The notes under the pieces were generated by a model, which worked only from the letters and a program-made list of their open reading frames with translations, did no database searches and was not told the origin of the DNA. DNA of 64,000 nt from Candidatus Denitrolinea symbiosum. GTDB taxonomy: Bacteria; Chloroflexota; Anaerolineae; Anaerolineales; Villigracilaceae. Made by a program: the position numbers and the translations under genes. Location: assembly GCA_017312345.1 (NCBI GenBank), contig BLAA01000001.1, positions 2,542,001 through 2,606,000 on the forward strand, written 5' to 3'. Shown here one piece after another: positions 10,335 through 19,843 of this stretch (position 1 is its first letter; each line of letters begins with the position of its first letter).

Positions 10335-13139
10335 TTACTTCCCTTCCCGTTCCCACAACTCCCTCGCGATCAGCTCCTGGTCCACCGGGAGTTTGTCAAT
10401 CCGCACGCCGACCGCGTTGTAAATGGCGTTGGTGATGGCGGGCGTGGTAGGGATGCTGGAAATCTCGCCGACGCCCTTCGCCCCGAACGGCCCGGCGGAT
10501 ATGGGATGTTCCACGATGATGGACGTGATCTCCGGCGTGAGCATAATGCCCGGGATTCGGTAACGGGCGAGGCGGTCGGAGACAACGTTGCCCTCCTCGA
10601 CGATGAACTCCTCGGTGAGACAATTGCCGAGTCCCATCATCACGCCGCCCTCCACCTGTCCCTGCAAGCCGAGCGGATTGATGGCCGCGCCCACGTCGTT
10701 GGCCGAGACGACGCGCAGGACGCGCGCTTCGCCCGTCAGTTTGTTGACTTCCACTTCGGCGGCCTGAGTCGCGAACGAGAACGCGAAGTGCATGTCGCCG
10801 CCCTCGCCGAGCGGCTTGGTCTTCGGCGCTTCATATTCATACCTGACGCGGGGCTGCTGTCCGAGGGCGGTCATTTCCCGGTAGACGTCCGCGTAGCTCA
10901 ACGAATGCCCGTTGACGTGGATGCTCCCGTTTTCGTATCGAATCTGCTCAGGGCGGATATCGTATTTCTCCGCCAGCGCGGCGGTAATCTGGTCGCGCAG
11001 GGTTTTGGCCGCGTACCGCGAGGCGTTGCCAGTGACGAACGTCTGGCGCGAGGCGGTGGTGGGACCGCCGTTGGGTGTCAGGTCGGTGTCCATGACGAGG
11101 ACGCGCACCTGTTCGGGCGGGACGGACATCTCCTCGGCCACGATCAGGCGCATCACGGTGACGAGCCCCTGTCCCAACTCCGCGGCGGAACTGCGGACTT
11201 GAAAGTGGCCGTCCTCGTAAAGTTCAACGTCCGCGCCGGAAATATCGGGCGCGCCGCCGCCGAGGCCGGTATTCTTGTAGGCCGAGGCAAAGCCCCATGA
11301 ACGTACCAGGTGCGGCGCTTCGGGCGTGACGCGCGGCTTGAACAGGTCCTCGCGGCTCAGCCCCGAGATTTGAAGCATGGCGTTCGAGACCCTGTCAATA
11401 CATTCAGTCAGGCCGACCGACTCGGTCAGCCGCTGCCCCGTGTTGGTGACGCTGCCCACGCGCAGGGCGTTCATGCGGCGCAGTTCGATGCGGTCAATGC
11501 CCAGCCGGTCGGCGAGCATGTCCATCATCGATTCGACCGCGAACGCGGACTGGGTCACGCCGAAGCCGCGGAACGCGCCCGCAGGCGGGTTGTTCGTGTA
11601 CATGGCATAGCAATCCGCGCGGACGTGTTCGATCTCGTACGGCCCGGCGGAATGCGTGGTGGCGCGGGTCATCACTTTTTCGCCGAGCGAGGCGTACGCG
11701 CCCGTATCGCCGTAGAGTTCGGTCTCCATGGCGACGATGCACCCGTCCAGTTTCGCGCCGACTTTGACGCGGATCTGTGTGGCGTGACGCTTCGGGTGGA
11801 CGATCAAACTATCGCGGCGGTCGAAGAGCAACTTCACCGGGCGCTGCGTGACGTTGGCGAGCATGGCGACGTGGATCTGTCCCGCCACGTCCTCCTTGCC
11901 GCCGAACCCGCCGCCCATCAACTGCCCGACGATGCGCACGCGTTCCTCGGGCCAGCCCATCACCCGCGTCACCTGCGTGCGGTCCTGGTAGGGGATCTGC
12001 GAGCCGACGTAAATTTCCATGCGGCCGTCGGGCAGCGGCACGCCGATGCTGCATTCCGGCTCCATGAAGGCGTGGTCGGTGGTCGGCGTGTGGAAGGTGT
12101 GTTCGAGGATCACGTCGGCCTCGGCAAAGCCCTTCTCCATATCGCCCTTGCGGACTTTGATGTGCTTGAGCAGGTTGCCCTGCTCGTGGATCTGCGGGAC
12201 TCCCTCCTGGCGTGCCATGACGGGATTCGAGATCACGGGCTGGAGGTCGAACTCCGCCTCGATCAGACCGACGGCCTGCTCCGCGATCTCGGACGTCTCC
12301 GCGGCGACGATGGCGAGCGCGTCCCCCACGTAGCGGACGCGTTCCCCCAGCCCAACCAGCGCCGGCCAGTCGTAGATGACCAGCCCGTGATTTTTCTCAG
12401 CGGGGATATCCTCGGCGGTCAACACCGCGGCGACGCCTTTCAGCGCTTTGGCTTTGGAGATGTCGAGTTTCGTCAGGAAGCCGTGCGGGATCATCGCCCG
12501 CTTGACTTTGGCGTACAGCATCCCCTCGAACTTCAAATCGTCGGTGTAGACGGCCGCGCCGGTGACTTTCTCCACCGCTTCGGGACGCAGGTGCGAATGA
12601 CCGACGGTCTTGTAGCCGTGGATCGAATCCGGGACATGCGTCGGCTTCTGGACGGGTTCTCCCGTCCGCAGCGCCTGGGCCGCGGCGAGGATGGCGTTCT
12701 CGATGGACGGGTAACCCGCGCAGCGGCAGAGCGTGTCTTTGAGCGCGAAACGGATCTCGTCGCTGTCCGCGTCTGGATTCCGCTTCAGCAGGGCGTGGGC
12801 GGTCATAATCTGCCCGGGGATGCAGAATCCGCATTGCACCGCGCCGTGTTCCACGAAGGCTTCCTGCAGCGGATGCAGTTTCATCTCATCGTGGACGCGC
12901 TGGGCGAGTCCCTCGATGGTGAGGACGGTCTTCCCGTCCGCGCGCTCCGCGGGATAGACGCAGGACATCATCGGCTCGCCGTCCACCAGGACGGTGCAGG
13001 CTCCGCATTCGGCCTCGTCGCAGCCGATCTTCGTCCCCGTCAGGCGCAGGCGTTCGCGCAGGAGGGTGGATAGCGTCTCGCCGGGGACGGCTTCGAGGGA
13101 ATATGGCTGGTTATTTACAGTGAGATTTATTGTTGACAT
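10335..13139 (-). CDS. XdhD-like xanthine dehydrogenase/purine hydroxylase, 2Fe-2S plus molybdenum subunit
   Basis: The 934-residue protein fuses a two-cluster ferredoxin domain to the molybdopterin domain of the xanthine oxidase family. The first 2Fe-2S site is Cys40, Cys45, Cys48 and Cys60; the second is Cys102, Cys105, Cys137 and Cys139. GGGFGGKED lies in the molybdenum domain, and the base-catalyst motif GVGE has Glu892 near the C-terminus. The fused layout and length resemble E. coli XdhD (about 956 residues). It would hydroxylate a purine such as hypoxanthine or xanthine, or act in reverse on urate. ATG 13139 was chosen over an upstream start at 13184 that overlaps the FAD gene. The FAD partner gene lies 10 bp upstream. 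The exact purine substrate is inferred from context. Confidence 0.85.
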   Translation of the reverse strand: MSTINLTVNNQPYSLEAVPGETLSTLLRERLRLTGTKIGCDEAECGACTVLVDGEPMMSCVYPAERADGKTVLTIEGLAQRVHDEMKLHPLQEAFVEHGAVQCGFCIPGQIMTAHALLKRNPDADSDEIRFALKDTLCRCAGYPSIENAILAAAQALRTGEPVQKPTHVPDSIHGYKTVGHSHLRPEAVEKVTGAAVYTDDLKFEGMLYAKVKRAMIPHGFLTKLDISKAKALKGVAAVLTAEDIPAEKNHGLVIYDWPALVGLGERVRYVGDALAIVAAETSEIAEQAVGLIEAEFDLQPVISNPVMARQEGVPQIHEQGNLLKHIKVRKGDMEKGFAEADVILEHTFHTPTTDHAFMEPECSIGVPLPDGRMEIYVGSQIPYQDRTQVTRVMGWPEERVRIVGQLMGGGFGGKEDVAGQIHVAMLANVTQRPVKLLFDRRDSLIVHPKRHATQIRVKVGAKLDGCIVAMETELYGDTGAYASLGEKVMTRATTHSAGPYEIEHVRADCYAMYTNNPPAGAFRGFGVTQSAFAVESMMDMLADRLGIDRIELRRMNALRVGSVTNTGQRLTESVGLTECIDRVSNAMLQISGLSREDLFKPRVTPEAPHLVRSWGFASAYKNTGLGGGAPDISGADVELYEDGHFQVRSSAAELGQGLVTVMRLIVAEEMSVPPEQVRVLVMDTDLTPNGGPTTASRQTFVTGNASRYAAKTLRDQITAALAEKYDIRPEQIRYENGSIHVNGHSLSYADVYREMTALGQQPRVRYEYEAPKTKPLGEGGDMHFAFSFATQAAEVEVNKLTGEARVLRVVSANDVGAAINPLGLQGQVEGGVMMGLGNCLTEEFIVEEGNVVSDRLARYRIPGIMLTPEITSIIVEHPISAGPFGAKGVGEISSIPTTPAITNAIYNAVGVRIDKLPVDQELIARELWEREGK

Positions 13140-13149
13140 ACCGTTAATC

Positions 13150-14031
13150 CTATTCTGCGCGTTTCCACGCGGTCTCCAAAACATCCTTGAACAATCCGCC
13201 CACGATGTGACGGCGATAGTCCGCGCTGGCGCGGCGGGCGCTGGTGCGGAATTTGGCCTGGTCGAGCAGGGCGTCGAGGGCGCGGGAGAAGGCCTCTTCG
13301 GCGGGAGGCTGGCCGCGCAAGGCGGACTCGGCTTCGGCGGCGCGGAAGGGGACCGGTCCGCCCGGGCCGACGGCGATGCGGATATCGGCGATGGCGTCGT
13401 CCGCGCGCGTCAGCCAGACGGCGCAATTCAGGATGGGGAGCGCCACTCCCTGCGGGCGCATGACGCGTTTGAAGCAGGAGGCGGTAATTGATGATTGGTA
13501 ATTGGTAATTGGGATATGAAAGCCGACGATGATCTCTTTTGACTTGTCAATGGCCGATTTGCCCGGGCCGAGGAAGAGCGAGGCGAAGGGCATTTTCCGC
13601 GTCCCCGCCGCGCTGGCGACTTCGGCGGCGGCGTCCAGCGCGGCGAGGGCGATGGTCCCGTCGGCGGCGGGGAGGGCGTGGGCCACGTTGCCGCCGAGGG
13701 TGGCGGTGTTGCGGACTTGCGGGCCCGCGATCAAATTGCAGGCTTCGACCAGCGCCTGGGCATGCGCGCCCGCCAGCGGGTCGCGGGCGATGCGGCTGAC
13801 GGGGACGGTCGCGCCGATGTAGAGCGAGTCCGCGCGCAGTTCGAGCGCGGTCATCTCTGGGACGAAGGTCAGGTCAACTAAAGTATGGACGGGGGGATGG
13901 TTGCCCTGTCGCAAATCCAGCAACAGGTCGGTGCCGCCCGCGATGGGGAGCGCGGGACCGGGCGCGGCGGCAAGGTGTTGAACAGCCTCCGCGATGGAGG
14001 CGGGTCGTTTGTATTCCTGCCAAAGGTTCAT
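13150..14031 (-). CDS. FAD-binding subunit of the molybdenum hydroxylase (YgfM/CoxM-like)
   Basis: The 293-residue protein has the FAD-binding PCMH fold of CoxM/XdhB/YgfM: the glycine motif IAGGTDLLLDL near residue 31 and ATLGGNVAHALPAADG near residue 112. The C-terminal CO-dehydrogenase flavoprotein domain is also present. It shuttles electrons from the hydroxylase clusters to the acceptor. Between EIIVGFHIP and ASCFKRVMRPQG it carries ITNYQSSIT, which is encoded by a tandem 7-bp array (13483-13510). Homologues normally have a short, different loop here, so the peptide looks like an in-frame repeat insertion. An AAAGGA site precedes the start, and the stop is 10 bp before the hydroxylase start codon. 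Confidence 0.88.
   Translation of the reverse strand: MNLWQEYKRPASIAEAVQHLAAAPGPALPIAGGTDLLLDLRQGNHPPVHTLVDLTFVPEMTALELRADSLYIGATVPVSRIARDPLAGAHAQALVEACNLIAGPQVRNTATLGGNVAHALPAADGTIALAALDAAAEVASAAGTRKMPFASLFLGPGKSAIDKSKEIIVGFHIPITNYQSSITASCFKRVMRPQGVALPILNCAVWLTRADDAIADIRIAVGPGGPVPFRAAEAESALRGQPPAEEAFSRALDALLDQAKFRTSARRASADYRRHIVGGLFKDVLETAWKRAE
13483..13510. repeat. Four 7-bp units (GGTAATT) inside the FAD-subunit gene
   Basis: The consecutive heptamers GGTAATT, GATGATT, GGTAATT and GGTAATT lie within the coding region and are read on the minus strand as part of ITNYQSSIT. Their AT content is far above that of the surrounding gene. Similar private-word arrays elsewhere in the window lie between genes. 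Confidence 0.75.
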
Positions 14032-14196
14032 GTGGCGTCCTTTCTTTCAAAGCGGCGGTACTTTTCGATGGGCCGCGTCGCGCGTCCCAACGCCGCTGTA
14101 ATTTTCAATGGGCGGAAACTTGCCGCCATCGCACAGCGACCACCGAACCGATGGATGTGTTTTGCGGAGCGAAACGTCGTCCTGTCCGCGGCGCGC

Positions 14197-15774
14197 CTAT
14201 TTTACAACAGAGACGCGGTCTTCGGGGTGCACGCCTGCCATTAGCAGGCCGAGTTTTTCGGGCGTGGCGTTTCCGCGCGGGACGATGTCCATCACCCGCC
14301 CTTCATATAGGACGGCGATACGGTCGGAGATGGCGAGGATCTCGTCGAGGTCTTCCGAGATGAGCATGACGGCCGCGCCCCTGCGCCGTTGTTCGAGCAG
14401 TTGGGCGCGCACGTATTCTGTGGCGCCGATGTCGAGTCCGCGCGTGGGCTGGGCGGCGATGATGACGCGCGGGCTGCGCGAGAGTTCGCGCGCCAGCGCC
14501 ACTTTTTGAATGTTGCCGCCGGAGAGGTTCTTTGCCAGCGTGTCGCGCGAGGGCGTTTTGACGTTGAACTCCCTGATCAGTTGGTCGGCGTGACTTGCGA
14601 TGCGGTTCAAATCCAGGAAGCCGTTGCGCGAGTAGGGCTGTTTTTGGTGTTCGCGCAAGATCAGGTTTTCGGCGACGGTGAATTCCTTGATCATGCCGTC
14701 GCGCATCCGTTCTTCGGGGATGTAGGAAAGCATCCGCTCGGTGAGTTCGCCGGGCGGGAGGTTGGCGATCTCCTGCCCTTCGAGCTGGACGCGTCCGCTG
14801 GCGACTTTTCTCAGGCCGGTGATGGTCTCCGCCAATTCGCGTTGACCGTTGCCCGAGACGCCCGCGATGCCGAGGATCTCGCCCGAGCGCACATCGAGAC
14901 TGACGCCGCGCAGCCCCGGCGCGCCGCGGTCGCTTCCACAGTGGACGTCTTCCAGTTGGAGCCGCGTCTCTCCAAGTTCCGCGTGGCCGCGGTCGGGGGC
15001 GAATCCCACCTCGCGGCCGACCATCCAGTTTGCCAGGTCCTGCTTGCTCGTCTCGCTGGTGGGACGCGTGCCGATCTTGCGCCCGTCGCGCAAGACCGTG
15101 ACGCGGCTGCTGATCTCGACGACTTCGTGCAGTTTGTGCGAGATGAAAATGAGGGCGTGACCGTCCCGCGTCATCTGCTTCATGATGACGAACAACTCGT
15201 CCACTTCCTGCGGGGTGAGGACGGCGGTCGGTTCGTCGAGGATGAGGAGGGCCGCGCCGCGGTAGAGGGCTTTGATGATCTCCACGCGCTGCTGCTGGCC
15301 GACGGAAAGCTGCCAGACGTAGGCGCCGGGGTCTATTTTTAAGCCGTAGATGTCGGCCAGTTCGAGGATGCGTTTGGAGACGCGGTCGAGGTCGGTCAGG
15401 ATGCCGCGGGAGGATGGCAGCCCCAGGGCGACGTTTTCGGCTACGGTTAGCGTCTGCGCCAGCATGAAGTGCTGGTGGATCATGCCGATGCCGTATCTGA
15501 TCGAATCGATGGGCGAGGCGATCGTGATGGGCTGCCCGTTGAGCAGGATTTCGCCTTCGTCGGGACGATACATCCCGTAGAGGATCTTCATCAATGTGCT
15601 TTTGCCCGCGCCGTTTTCGCCGAGCAAGGCGTGGACTTCGCCGGTCTGCACGTCGAAGTCCACCTTGTCGTTCGCAAGCACCCCGGGGAAACGCTTGGTG
15701 ATGCCGCGCATTTCGAGCGTCTCGACGCGAGGTTTGCCGGAGGGAAGCAGATTCGATTCGGCCATAGATGCCAT
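14197..15774 (-). CDS. Nucleoside-type ABC transporter, double ATPase subunit (system 1)
   Basis: The 525-residue protein has two ABC ATPase domains in tandem, as in the sugar/nucleoside CUT2-like transporters with BMP-family receptors. Domain one has Walker A GENGAGKST (about residue 53) and signature LSVGQQQRVE. Domain two has a degenerate Walker A (GVSGNGQRE) and signature LSGGNIQKVALARE. It powers import through the permeases at 16939-19007. ATG 15774 is used; ATG 15765, three codons in and 9 nt after AGGA, is equally possible. A stem-loop separates it from the binding-protein gene upstream. About 165 bp without a gene separate it from the FAD subunit downstream (14032-14196). Confidence 0.9.
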   Translation of the reverse strand: MASMAESNLLPSGKPRVETLEMRGITKRFPGVLANDKVDFDVQTGEVHALLGENGAGKSTLMKILYGMYRPDEGEILLNGQPITIASPIDSIRYGIGMIHQHFMLAQTLTVAENVALGLPSSRGILTDLDRVSKRILELADIYGLKIDPGAYVWQLSVGQQQRVEIIKALYRGAALLILDEPTAVLTPQEVDELFVIMKQMTRDGHALIFISHKLHEVVEISSRVTVLRDGRKIGTRPTSETSKQDLANWMVGREVGFAPDRGHAELGETRLQLEDVHCGSDRGAPGLRGVSLDVRSGEILGIAGVSGNGQRELAETITGLRKVASGRVQLEGQEIANLPPGELTERMLSYIPEERMRDGMIKEFTVAENLILREHQKQPYSRNGFLDLNRIASHADQLIREFNVKTPSRDTLAKNLSGGNIQKVALARELSRSPRVIIAAQPTRGLDIGATEYVRAQLLEQRRRGAAVMLISEDLDEILAISDRIAVLYEGRVMDIVPRGNATPEKLGLLMAGVHPEDRVSVVK

Positions 15775-15790
15775 CCTGGTTTTTTAAAGG

Positions 15791-15816
15791 CCTGACAGGC
15801 CCGAGGACCTGTCAGG
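15791..15816 (-). promoter_or_regulatory. Stem-loop between binding-protein and ATPase genes (system 1)
   Basis: A perfect 9-bp inverted repeat, CCTGACAGG (15791-15799) and CCTGTCAGG (15808-15816), has an 8-nt loop. It lies between the stop of the lipoprotein gene and the ATPase start. Such hairpins often protect or partly terminate the abundant receptor message. A different hairpin sits at the same place in transporter system 2 (23825-23854). Confidence 0.55.
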
Positions 15817-15834
15817 TCCATGGACTGCCGTTGG

Positions 15835-16830
15835 TTAGGGCAGGTTGATCTTGATGGTCCCGTCGGCGATGCCCTTGATGGTGTTGTCGGCAAGGGTCTT
15901 GACGTCCGCGGGGAGGTTGTAGGCGGGATTGAATTCGATCACCTCGCCGCCGTTCTTGAGGTTGGCGGTGAAGGTTTTTCCGCCGAGCGTGCCTTTCTGA
16001 ATGAGGGCGATCATCTCGCGCACGGCAAATTCCCAGTGGTAGACCTGGCTGGCGACCACGACTTCGGGGGCCAGGGAGGTCTGGTTGGACTGCGTGCCGA
16101 ACCACAGCGCGCCGGATTCCTTTGCCTTGCCGATGGCGCCCACGACCATCTGGGCGGAACCGGTCATCACGTCCGCGCCGGCGGCGATGTGGGTGGTGGC
16201 GGCTTCCGAGGCCAGGGCTACGTCGGAGAACGAGCCGATGTAGTTGACGTTCACGGTGGCGTCGGGATTGGCGGCCAAGACGCCGGCCTTGAAGCCGTCC
16301 ACGTACAATTTGGCGTCGCCGGTTTCGATGGGGCCGATCACGCCAATCACGTTGGATTTGCTCAGGGCGGCCGCGATCACGCCGTTGACGTATCCGCCTT
16401 CCTGGGAGGCCGCTTCATAGGCAAAGATGTTCGGTTGGCCAAAGGTGTCTACAGTGGTTCCCCAGGCGAAGGATGTCTTGGGGAAATCGGGGGCAATTTC
16501 CTGCATGGAGGAACCGTATTGCGAACCGTGGCCGATCACCAGATCGTAGCCCTGCGAGGCGTATTCTCGGATGGCGGCGGCGGCATCGTCCACCACGAAC
16601 ATGTTGTCGGAGTAAACGAACTCGAATTTGTCGGGGCCGCCCATTTCTTCCTGGATGTGCTTCAGGGTGTCGTACATGCTCTGGCTGAAAGCCAGGTCGT
16701 TGATGGCGCTGGGCATGACGACGGCCACGCGGAATTTCTTGGCGGTTTGATCGCCGCCGCCACCGCCGCAGGCGCTCAAGACGAGAGCCAGGGCCAGGAA
16801 GAGAGTCGCTAAATTGGCAAACTTTTTCAT
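15835..16830 (-). CDS. BMP-family nucleoside/purine-binding lipoprotein (system 1)
   Basis: The 331-residue protein begins with a lipoprotein signal (MKKFANLATLFLALALVLSAC, lipobox LSAC) followed by a glycine linker. The rest is a BMP/Med-type periplasmic-binding fold: FRVAVVMPSAINDLAFSQSM, GYDLVIGHGSQYG and VIGVIGPIETGDAKLYVDGFKAG. In the family these receptors bind nucleosides or purines. ATG 16830 follows GGAG and starts a proper signal peptide; ORF extension upstream to 16926 gives no signal and was rejected. The gene is third in the GntR-regulated operon, after two permeases. The ligand is inferred from the xanthine-dehydrogenase-like neighbours. Confidence 0.88.
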   Translation of the reverse strand: MKKFANLATLFLALALVLSACGGGGGDQTAKKFRVAVVMPSAINDLAFSQSMYDTLKHIQEEMGGPDKFEFVYSDNMFVVDDAAAAIREYASQGYDLVIGHGSQYGSSMQEIAPDFPKTSFAWGTTVDTFGQPNIFAYEAASQEGGYVNGVIAAALSKSNVIGVIGPIETGDAKLYVDGFKAGVLAANPDATVNVNYIGSFSDVALASEAATTHIAAGADVMTGSAQMVVGAIGKAKESGALWFGTQSNQTSLAPEVVVASQVYHWEFAVREMIALIQKGTLGGKTFTANLKNGGEVIEFNPAYNLPADVKTLADNTIKGIADGTIKINLP

Positions 16831-16938
16831 CTTCTTCTCCAGTCGTTGAATGTGGAAAGGATGGTTGCGGGATCGGGACGATCCCATGGGAATGTGGGGT
16901 TGTTGCATGATATGACTGCCGCGCACCTCCTTGCCCGT

Positions 16939-17871
16939 TCAGGCTTCGCGTTCGAATGGTTTGGTCAGGGCCGCTGGCGCCCGGACTCTTGAAACCGAGA
17001 GTATCAGGACGAAGATGGTCAGTACGTAGGGCATCATCACCGCAATGTCGGAGGGGATGGGAATGCCCAATACCTGGATCCACAATTGCAGCGAGTTGAC
17101 CATGCTGAACAGCAGCGCGCCGCCCAACACGCCCACAGGTTTCCACGCGCCGAAGTAGACCAGCGCCACGGCGATGAAGCCCAGTCCGCTGGTCATATTT
17201 TGTTGGAAGACATTAAGCAGCGCGATGGACAACGAGGCGCCCGCCATGCCGGAAAGCGTCCCGCCGACGATGATGGTGAAATAACGGACGCGCGCCACGC
17301 TCACGCCAAGCGAATCGGCCGCGTCGGGGTTTTCGCCCACCGCGCGGATCTTCAACCCAAGCGTGGTCTTGTTCAGCAAAAACCAGGCCAGCGGTACAAG
17401 CAGGTAGGCGATGTAGACCAGGATATTCTGGCTGAAGAAGATGTCGCCGATACCGGGGATGTCGCTCAGGCCGGGGATGTAGATTTTAGGAAAACCCTGC
17501 ACGGTTTCCACGGAGCCGTGCATTTTTTGAAAGAGCAGGTCGCTCAGCCCCAATCCAAACAGGTAGAAACCGATGCCGCTGATGCCCTGCTGGGCGCGCA
17601 GGTTGACGGTGACGAAGGCCATCGCCAGTCCCATCAGCGCGCCGACGGCCATGGCGGTCAGCAGGCCCAGCCACAAATTCCCTGTGGCGAAGACCACGTA
17701 GAAGGCCGCGAAGCAGCCGAGCAGCATCTGGCCTTCCACGCCCAGGTTGAGAACGCCGCTTTTTTGTCCCAGCGTCTCTCCGATGGCGGCGTACAGGTAG
17801 GGAGTGGCGAGGCGGATGCCCGAAGCCAGGATCCCGATCAGGACGGTGACGGAGAACAGTTCGGAGATCAT
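16939..17871 (-). CDS. Nucleoside-type ABC transporter permease (system 1, second)
   Basis: The 310-residue membrane protein has eight or nine hydrophobic helices and the BPD_transp_2 pattern of nucleoside and branched-chain permeases, including GQKSGVLNLGVEGQMLLG near the N-terminus and RAVGENPDAADSLGVSV in the cytoplasmic loop that touches the ATPase. It pairs with the permease encoded just upstream; the genes overlap by 4 bp (17868-17871). Together they form the import channel of system 1. Confidence 0.9.
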   Translation of the reverse strand: MISELFSVTVLIGILASGIRLATPYLYAAIGETLGQKSGVLNLGVEGQMLLGCFAAFYVVFATGNLWLGLLTAMAVGALMGLAMAFVTVNLRAQQGISGIGFYLFGLGLSDLLFQKMHGSVETVQGFPKIYIPGLSDIPGIGDIFFSQNILVYIAYLLVPLAWFLLNKTTLGLKIRAVGENPDAADSLGVSVARVRYFTIIVGGTLSGMAGASLSIALLNVFQQNMTSGLGFIAVALVYFGAWKPVGVLGGALLFSMVNSLQLWIQVLGIPIPSDIAVMMPYVLTIFVLILSVSRVRAPAALTKPFEREA

Positions 17872-19007
17872 CGCGCCGCCTCCTTTGCCTGAACCTGGGG
17901 CTGGTCGGGCTTCGGAGGAGGACCTTCCTCCTCTTTGACGACCGTCAGCCTGCGGCGCTGCCTTTGTCTGCGCCAGTACTCGCTGCTGACAACGAACACG
18001 ACCACCAGGCCGTTCATTGCCGTGATCAGCGCCGACGGGACCTGCATCGCCCGCTGCATACTATTCGCCCCCACCAGCAACGCGCCAAACAGGATCGAAG
18101 CGGGAATGGACCAGACGGGATGCAGCTGCCCAAACAGGGCGGCCACGATCCCGTTGAACCCGGCGCTGCCCGTGAACCCCGAAGCGGAACCGTCCGTGAT
18201 CATGCGGTAGTTCACGCCGTAAACCTGCACCGCGCCGGCCAGACCCGCGAACGCGCCGCTCAGCAAGAGCGCCAGCGCCACGTAGCGCGGCACCTGGATG
18301 CCCGCGTAGCGCGAGGCGTGCTGGCTCTGTCCGACCGCGCGGATGCGATAGCCCAGCGTGGTGCGCCACAGCAAGATGAAGACCAGGATCGCCAGAATGA
18401 CCGCGATCAACGCGCCCAGATGCAGGCGGGTGGGGATCAAGCGCGGCAGGTGGAAGGCGTCCATCAGGCGGGCGGTCTGCGGGATTTTGGAGGCGTTTTG
18501 CGCCTGCACGGGATCGATCATCGGGCCGCGCAACAGGAAGTTCATCAACTGGACGGCGATGGCGTTCATCATCACTGTGCTAAGAATCTCGTTGACGTTG
18601 AAGTACGCCTTGAGCAGGCCGGGGATTCCGCCCCAGATCGCGCCGCCGACAAAGCCGCCCAGCAGCGCGAGAATGATGATGAGCCAGCCCGGCGCGTCGG
18701 TGAACGTGAGGCCGACCCAGGTCGCCAGGATGGCGCCGACGATCATCTGTCCCTCGCCGCCGATGTTGATCACGTCGCCGCGGAAGGAGATGCAGATTCC
18801 CAGGGCCACCAGCAATAGCGGCGTGGCTTTGACGAGCGTCTCAGCCAGCGCGTTGGCGCTGCCAAACGCGCCCTGCAGCAATGAGGCGTATGCGGCAATG
18901 GGGTTGACCTTGAGAAACAGAAGCATTACCGCCCCTACACCGAGCGCGGCCAATGTGGCAATGACCGGCAGTAAAGCGTCGAAAAGGGTATTCAGTCTTG
19001 TTCGCAT
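17868..19007 (-). CDS. Nucleoside-type ABC transporter permease (system 1, first)
   Basis: The 379-residue membrane protein is a BPD_transp_2-type permease with about nine helices. It carries SFRGDVINIGGEGQMIVGA and the coupling loop IRAVGQSQHASRYAGIQV. The hydrophilic C-terminus is rich in Arg, Glu and Pro. ATG 19007 follows GAGGGA at a good distance; the longer reading from 19049 lacks one. It is the first structural gene after the GntR regulator (gap 52 bp), so transport is probably controlled by that regulator. Confidence 0.9.
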   Translation of the reverse strand: MRTRLNTLFDALLPVIATLAALGVGAVMLLFLKVNPIAAYASLLQGAFGSANALAETLVKATPLLLVALGICISFRGDVINIGGEGQMIVGAILATWVGLTFTDAPGWLIIILALLGGFVGGAIWGGIPGLLKAYFNVNEILSTVMMNAIAVQLMNFLLRGPMIDPVQAQNASKIPQTARLMDAFHLPRLIPTRLHLGALIAVILAILVFILLWRTTLGYRIRAVGQSQHASRYAGIQVPRYVALALLLSGAFAGLAGAVQVYGVNYRMITDGSASGFTGSAGFNGIVAALFGQLHPVWSIPASILFGALLVGANSMQRAMQVPSALITAMNGLVVVFVVSSEYWRRQRQRRRLTVVKEEEGPPPKPDQPQVQAKEAAR

Positions 19008-19059
19008 GGTCCCTCGGCTCCTCAGCGTCCGAATGTATGATTTTGGCAAACCAGCGGTC

Positions 19060-19791
19060 TTAATTCCAGGCCTGTACCAGGCTCAAGTGAAGGAAGGAAT
19101 CGTCGAAATAATTTATTCCCAGCGCCAGGGGCGTATTATCCCGGGCATAAAAGGCAACTTGCAATTCCAAAACGGTTCGATAGGGGTCGCCTCCCAACAG
19201 TTCATGCGTTTCTTTTCCGATCATCCTCGAGTGGATGTCGGTGATGGCAAATCCGATCTTCTGGCGGCAGTATCGAAGAAAGATATCGCGGATATGGAGC
19301 ATACCGTCAATGGATTCCATGGGCTCGTGTAAAAGGGAGAAAGGAGTGAAGTTGTTCGCCAGGATCGCCGGCTTCCCGTCGGCGAGAAAAAGCCTCCGCA
19401 TGAAAAGGAGATCGTCGCCCGGCTGCAGGGCCAGCGCGATGGCCTCCTTCTCGGAGGCGGACCTTTTTTCGATCATAATGGGCTGAATGGTGGGTTTGTA
19501 GCCGTTACTGATTATGAGTTCAGCCAGATCCCATAAATTGCCGGAATGGGCAGAGACTTCGCGCACGCGCGCGTTGACGTAGGTCCCGTCTCCCTGTTTA
19601 CGAATGATTAAACCGTTGATTGCCAGTTTTGCCAGCGCGGTGCGCACGGTCGCGCGGCTGACCCCCAGTTCGTCAGACAACTCGATCTCCGAAGGCATGC
19701 GGCTGCCAGCGGGATAGAGGCCTTCCCGCAGGCGCTCCAGGAGGATTTCGTCAACTTGATCTGCAACCGTTTTCGATTGAAGAATGTGCAT
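19060..19791 (-). CDS. GntR/HutC-family regulator with UTRA domain
   Basis: The 243-residue protein has an N-terminal winged helix (about 10-75; SRMPSEIELSDELGVSRATVRTALAKL) and a C-terminal UTRA ligand domain (about 95-240). UTRA domains bind small metabolites, often the substrate of the adjacent operon. It heads the operon with transporter system 1 and the purine hydroxylase, so a purine or nucleoside effector is likely. A near-palindrome lies about 40 bp upstream of its start (19832-19843). The start ATG has only a weak ribosome-binding site. Confidence 0.88.
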   Translation of the reverse strand: MHILQSKTVADQVDEILLERLREGLYPAGSRMPSEIELSDELGVSRATVRTALAKLAINGLIIRKQGDGTYVNARVREVSAHSGNLWDLAELIISNGYKPTIQPIMIEKRSASEKEAIALALQPGDDLLFMRRLFLADGKPAILANNFTPFSLLHEPMESIDGMLHIRDIFLRYCRQKIGFAITDIHSRMIGKETHELLGGDPYRTVLELQVAFYARDNTPLALGINYFDDSFLHLSLVQAWN

Positions 19792-19831
19792 GAAAATCCA
19801 ATTTGTTCGATGATAATCGTCTGACGTTTTC

Positions 19832-19843
19832 TGTTATATCACA
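19832..19843 (-). promoter_or_regulatory. Candidate GntR operator
   Basis: The sequence TGTTATATCACA is symmetric at 10 of 12 positions and lies 40-52 bp upstream of the GntR start codon. GntR/HutC operators often have a TGT...ACA outline. This is a positional guess only. Confidence 0.35.

Noticed and set aside
11310..13073. 587-codon plus-strand open frame opposite the hydroxylase gene
   Set aside because: It is an antisense frame caused by high GC content; the minus strand encodes a clear molybdenum hydroxylase with all motifs.
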